Positions 60,570-64,000 of a stretch of DNA of 64,000 nucleotides are shown here, piece by piece. Every line of letters starts with the position of its first letter. Positions within the stretch are counted from its first letter, which is position 1. This stretch comes from Streptomyces sp. NBC_01408 (GTDB lineage Bacteria > Actinomycetota > Actinomycetes > Streptomycetales > Streptomycetaceae), in assembly GCF_026340255.1 (NCBI RefSeq), contig NZ_JAPEPJ010000001.1, positions 4,495,501-4,559,500 of the forward strand, given 5' to 3'. The position numbers and the translations under genes are program-made. Under the pieces are notes generated by a model. It worked only from the letters and a program-made list of their open reading frames with translations. It was not told the DNA's origin and ran no database searches.

Positions 60570-63122
60570 CTACATGGTGATCTCGTAGGTGAGGAGTTCA
60601 CTCTCAGCCACTTCGAGTTCCACGTCGCCGATGTTTCCCGCGGACTGCACGTCCCCGCTCACCTGGCGAAGTGTCGCAACCAGCGGAGCCGGCCCGCGCG
60701 CCGTGACTCGGGCGACCTCGGCCCGCATGGAGACTTGGGCTGCGCTCTTGGCCTTCCGGATGGCGGCGATGGCGTCTGCGGCGACGTCCAGGAGCTGGGG
60801 ATCCCCCTTGAGGGACTGCTCCCGCAGCTCCGTTCCGCTGGGCCACGGCGCCCGGTGCACGGAGCCCGGCTGCCACCAGCTCCACGCCTCCTCGGTGGCG
60901 AACGGAACGAAGGGAGCGAGGAGCCGCAACAACACGGAGAGGGCAGTCGACAGCGTGGCCTGAGCAGACGCGGCAGCCTCCTCGCCTCCGCCGCCGTAGG
61001 CACGCGTCTTCACCAGCTCGACGTAGTCGTCGCAGAACGCCCAGAAGCACCGCTCGATGGTCTCCAGTGCGCGGGCGTAGTCGTACCCCTCCAGCTGGGC
61101 CGTCGCCTCGTCCACGACGTCCGCGAGTCGCGCGAGGAGCGCCTGGTCGAGCGGGTTGGTCACGGCGGACCGCCGCTCGGCCGCACCCAGACCGAGCACG
61201 AACTTCGACACATTGAGGATCTTGATAGCGAGACGTCGGCCGATCTTCATCTGGCCGATTTCGAAGGCGGTGTCCGTTCCCGGCCGGGCTGATACGGCCC
61301 AGTACCGCACTGCGTCCGACCCGTGCTGGTCCAGAAGGTCCAGCGGGGTGACGACGTTGCCCTTCGACTTGGACATCTTCTTGCGGTCGGGGTCGAGGAT
61401 CCAGCCACTGATTGCGGCATGGGCCCAGGGGAGCGCGTCGTGCTCCAGCTCGGCGCGGGCGACGGTGGAGAACAGCCAGGTGCGGATGATCTCGTGGGCC
61501 TGCGGACGCAGGTCCATCGGGAAGACGCGCTGGAAGAGGTCGTCGTCGTGGCCCCAGCCGCCGGCGATCTGCGGTGTCAGCGAGGACGTCGCCCAGGTGT
61601 CCATCACGTCCGGGTCTCCGGTGAAGCCGCCCGGGACGTCCCGCTGGTCCGGGGTGAAGCCGGGCGGGGTGTCGCTGCTGGGGTCTACGGGCAGCGACTC
61701 CCGCGAGGGAACGATCAGTTCGTCGGTGGGGATGCCGTCGGCGTCCAGCTGGTACCACACCGGTACCGGTACGCCGAAGTAGCGCTGACGGCTGATCAAC
61801 CAGTCCCCGGCAAGTCCCTCCACCCAGGACTGGTACCGGTTGCGCATGTGGTCGGGGTGCCAGTTCAGCTCATGGCCGCGCTCCAGCAGCTTCTGCCGGA
61901 GCTCCACGTCTCGTCCGCCGTTGCGCAGGTACCACTGGCGGCTGGTGACGATCTCGAGCGGCTTGTCGCCCTTCTCGTAGAACTTGACCATGTGGTTGAA
62001 GGGCCGCGGATCACCGACCAGACTGCCCTCCGCGCGCACCATCTCCACCAGGCGCTCCCGGGCGGTGTGCGGGGTCGCGCCGGCGAGCTGCGCGTACGCC
62101 GTCTTCGCGGCCTCGGACTCCAGCGCGGCCGGCGCTTCGCGCACGAAGCGGCCGTCGCGTCCGATCACCGAGCGGGTGGGAAGGTCGAGCTCGCGCCACC
62201 ACACCACGTCGGTGGTATCGCCGAACGTACAGATCATGGCCGCCCCGGTGCCCTTCTCGGGGTCGGCCAGGCGGTGAGCCACCACCGGCACGTCGACGCC
62301 GAAGACCGGAGTGCGCACGGTGGTACCGAAGAGCTTCTGATAGCGCTCGTCGTCCGGGTGCGCCACGACGGCCACGCACGCGGGCAGCAGCTCGGGCCGC
62401 GTGGTGGCGATCTCCAGCGCCGCCCCCGCATCCGACCGGAACAGCAGGTGGTGGTAGGCGCTGGGCCGCTCGCGGTCCTCCAGCTCGGCCTGGGCTACAG
62501 CGGTCTGGAACGTCACGTCCCACAGCGTCGGGGCCTCGGCCTGGTACGCCTCGCCCCGGGCGAGGTTGGCCAGGAAGGCTCGCTGCGAGATGGCGCGGGC
62601 CCGGCTGTCGATGGTCTGGTAGGTGTGGTTCCAGTCGACGGACAGCCCCAGCCGGCGCCACAGGCTCTCGAAGACCTTCTCGTCCTCCACCGTGAGCCGC
62701 TCGCACAGCTCGATGAAGTTGCGGCGGGACACGGGGATCTGCTGCTTGCCCGGGGACGAGGGGGGAGTGAAGTCCGGGTCGTACGGCAGCGAGGGGTCAC
62801 ACCGGACGCCGAAGTAGTTCTGCACCCTACGTTCGGTAGGCAGGCCGTTGTCGTCCCAGCCCATCGGGTAGAAGACGGCCTTGCCGCGCATCCGGTGGAA
62901 GCGGGCGAGTGCATCCGTCTGGGTGTATGAGAACACGTGTCCGACATGGAGGGAGCCGCTCACGGTGGGCGGCGGCGTGTCAATCGAGTACACCCGCTCC
63001 CGTGGCGCGGTGCGGTCGAATACGTATACGCCCTGCTCGTCCCAGGTCGGAGCCCATTTGGCCTCAAGGCCGTCGAGTGTGGGCTTGTCGGGTACGCCCT
63101 GGCGAGGAGATGCGGTCGTCAT
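60570..63122 (-). CDS. valS: Valyl-tRNA synthetase (actinobacterial/archaeal-like type)
   Basis: 850 residues. The class I motifs are PPPTVSGSLHVGH (residues 50-62, HIGH site) and KKMSKSKGNV (about 579-588), with MGWDDNGLPTERRVQNYFGV between. The editing domain is present (ATTRPELLPACVAVVAHPDD). An anticodon-binding domain with FCDDYVELVKTRAY and a C-terminal helical tail are seen. The PPPTVSGS and DDNGLPTERR wording matches the type found as the sole or second ValS in actinobacteria, distinct from the usual PPNVTG type. No T-box leader is visible. A following JmjC-type gene may be co-transcribed. Confidence 0.94.
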   Translation of the reverse strand: MTTASPRQGVPDKPTLDGLEAKWAPTWDEQGVYVFDRTAPRERVYSIDTPPPTVSGSLHVGHVFSYTQTDALARFHRMRGKAVFYPMGWDDNGLPTERRVQNYFGVRCDPSLPYDPDFTPPSSPGKQQIPVSRRNFIELCERLTVEDEKVFESLWRRLGLSVDWNHTYQTIDSRARAISQRAFLANLARGEAYQAEAPTLWDVTFQTAVAQAELEDRERPSAYHHLLFRSDAGAALEIATTRPELLPACVAVVAHPDDERYQKLFGTTVRTPVFGVDVPVVAHRLADPEKGTGAAMICTFGDTTDVVWWRELDLPTRSVIGRDGRFVREAPAALESEAAKTAYAQLAGATPHTARERLVEMVRAEGSLVGDPRPFNHMVKFYEKGDKPLEIVTSRQWYLRNGGRDVELRQKLLERGHELNWHPDHMRNRYQSWVEGLAGDWLISRQRYFGVPVPVWYQLDADGIPTDELIVPSRESLPVDPSSDTPPGFTPDQRDVPGGFTGDPDVMDTWATSSLTPQIAGGWGHDDDLFQRVFPMDLRPQAHEIIRTWLFSTVARAELEHDALPWAHAAISGWILDPDRKKMSKSKGNVVTPLDLLDQHGSDAVRYWAVSARPGTDTAFEIGQMKIGRRLAIKILNVSKFVLGLGAAERRSAVTNPLDQALLARLADVVDEATAQLEGYDYARALETIERCFWAFCDDYVELVKTRAYGGGGEEAAASAQATLSTALSVLLRLLAPFVPFATEEAWSWWQPGSVHRAPWPSGTELREQSLKGDPQLLDVAADAIAAIRKAKSAAQVSMRAEVARVTARGPAPLVATLRQVSGDVQSAGNIGDVELEVAESELLTYEITM

Positions 63123-63233
63123 GACGGTAGATGGTATCGGCCTTGGTGGTGTGGTAATTCCCTTACTATGTAGTCGAGTTCAGGCCATGTGTGACTATCT
63201 GATGAGCGCGGGGTGGAATCCGTGTCCAGACCG

Positions 63234-63902
63234 TCAGGACGGGTCTGCGGCCTCCCCGGCCACCAATCCGAACAGCGGCAGGCACGGGACCAGCCCCGTG
63301 ATCGCGGTCCCTTTCGCGAGAGCTGGCCGCCATAGACCCCGGGGGAGGCGAAGCCGCTGCAAGATCACGACCTCCCCGCGCACCACCCGCCGTTCGATTC
63401 CGTCCGGGACATATCCGAGCTTGCGGGATACGGCCAAAGACTGCGCGTTGTCGGCGAACGCCCCTGTCGTTGCCTCCTCGGCGCCCAGCCCGGCAAATGC
63501 CAGGTGGAGCACGGCAGCCCGCATCTCTGTGCCTATGCCCTGACTCTGATACGACAGCCCGAGCCAAGAAGCTGTGTTGACCTCTCGCACCAGCGCGAAG
63601 CGCTTGGCCGCCATGGCCTGCATGCCCACAGGCCGGCCACCGAGGAAGACGGCCAGATTGACGGACCAGTCCTCCGGCCTCCAGTTTCCGAGCCGCAGCC
63701 AGTGATGCTGGACCACGGCGCGAGCCCGTTCGGTCTCGGGCAGGTCGGTCCAGCCACTGCTGAACGGCATCTGGGACGGGTCGTGAACGCCGTCGCGTGC
63801 GAGATCGGCCAGTGCTGCCAGCTCGTCCGATTGCGGCAGGCGCAGCTCCAGGCGGGGCGTCGTCAGCCGCAGACCGAGCAGTGGCCAGTAGTCGATCAGC
63901 AC
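63234..63902 (-). CDS. GNAT-family N-acetyltransferase
   Basis: 222 residues from a GTG at 63902. RLTTPRLELRLPQ opens the domain as in RimJ/RimL enzymes; the acetyl-CoA loop reads YQSQGIGTEMRAAVL, followed by AFADNAQSLAVSRKLGYVPD. The Trp-rich N-terminal half (SGWTDL, HHWLRLGNWRPEDWSVN) is typical of the ribosomal-protein or small-amine acetylating group. It lies 111 bp upstream of valS on the same strand. Confidence 0.88.
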   Translation of the reverse strand: MLIDYWPLLGLRLTTPRLELRLPQSDELAALADLARDGVHDPSQMPFSSGWTDLPETERARAVVQHHWLRLGNWRPEDWSVNLAVFLGGRPVGMQAMAAKRFALVREVNTASWLGLSYQSQGIGTEMRAAVLHLAFAGLGAEEATTGAFADNAQSLAVSRKLGYVPDGIERRVVRGEVVILQRLRLPRGLWRPALAKGTAITGLVPCLPLFGLVAGEAADPS

Positions 63903-64000
63903 GATCCAGTTTGGTCACGGGAGCATGCGCCCGGCCACTCCGGTTAGACCCAATGGGGTGGAGCCTGTGCGCTCTTCTGCCCTTCGCCGTCCAGGCGGAC

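Noticed and set aside
63123..63233. T-box or other leader riboswitch upstream of valS
   Set aside because: The 111-bp spacer shows no T-box sequence (UGGNACC-type bulge) or matching stem and is too short for one.

Overview
The window looks like chromosomal DNA of a Streptomyces or close relative. GC content is very high with G or C in most third codon positions, GTG and TTG starts are common, operons overlap by 4 nt (ATGA, GTGA), and the gene families are typical of that group (fused urease gamma-beta, MmyB-type and HxlR regulators, CHAT-TPR proteins, HATPase plus HTH/TPR pairs). No tRNA, rRNA, CRISPR array or complete insertion sequence was recognised. LAYOUT. 1-7 kb: the 3' part of an acyl-AMP ligase, a Zn/Mn-type ABC importer operon (3721 to 1456, minus) and a copper operon (6987 to 3846, minus) of a small membrane protein, a Cu(I) P-type ATPase and a PCu(A)C-like protein. 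7-12 kb: an Orn/Lys/Arg decarboxylase divergent from a LysR regulator, RecQ, and a small thioredoxin-like protein. 12-16 kb: two broken genes joined at one point (DUF2182 and DUF899 remnants), then pairs of regulators and enzymes (HxlR, SDR, MmyB-type, MarR and glyoxalase), the last with twin palindromic operators. 16-29.5 kb: the most coherent block. It holds three agmatine-deiminase family genes (two exported, one cytosolic), two divergent paralogous TetR regulators, a fused urease gamma-beta subunit, a divergent urease alpha subunit and a five-gene peptide/nickel-type ABC importer. Four copies of one palindrome, TGACTGAA-NN-TTCAGTCA, lie at its promoters and mark it as a local TetR regulon. 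I infer uptake and breakdown of a guanidino or ureido compound. 29.7-37 kb: one 2,449-codon gene for a multi-LamG, coiled-coil, trefoil-like protein of unknown role, then an FKBP isomerase. 37.5-47 kb: an accessory region. A 1,361-residue TPR-CHAT protease faces a zinc-ribbon-like small protein and a four-helix membrane protein, a likely conflict or programmed-death type module. Degenerate copies of a short gene tail (ending SPKKLGxF) flank it. A LysR regulator with a beta-propeller protein follows. 47-64 kb: a GH15 glycosidase, a frameshifted membrane-protein remnant, more divergent regulator-enzyme pairs, an operon of Nudix hydrolase, thymidylate-kinase-like protein and frameshifted metallo-beta-lactamase-fold protein, a HATPase divergent from an HTH/TPR protein with direct repeats between them, a TrmO-like protein, two small membrane proteins, a JmjC-type oxygenase behind a valyl-tRNA synthetase, and a GNAT acetyltransferase. 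The window therefore mixes housekeeping-like genes (recQ, valS, metal transport) with accessory stretches rich in regulators and gene fragments.
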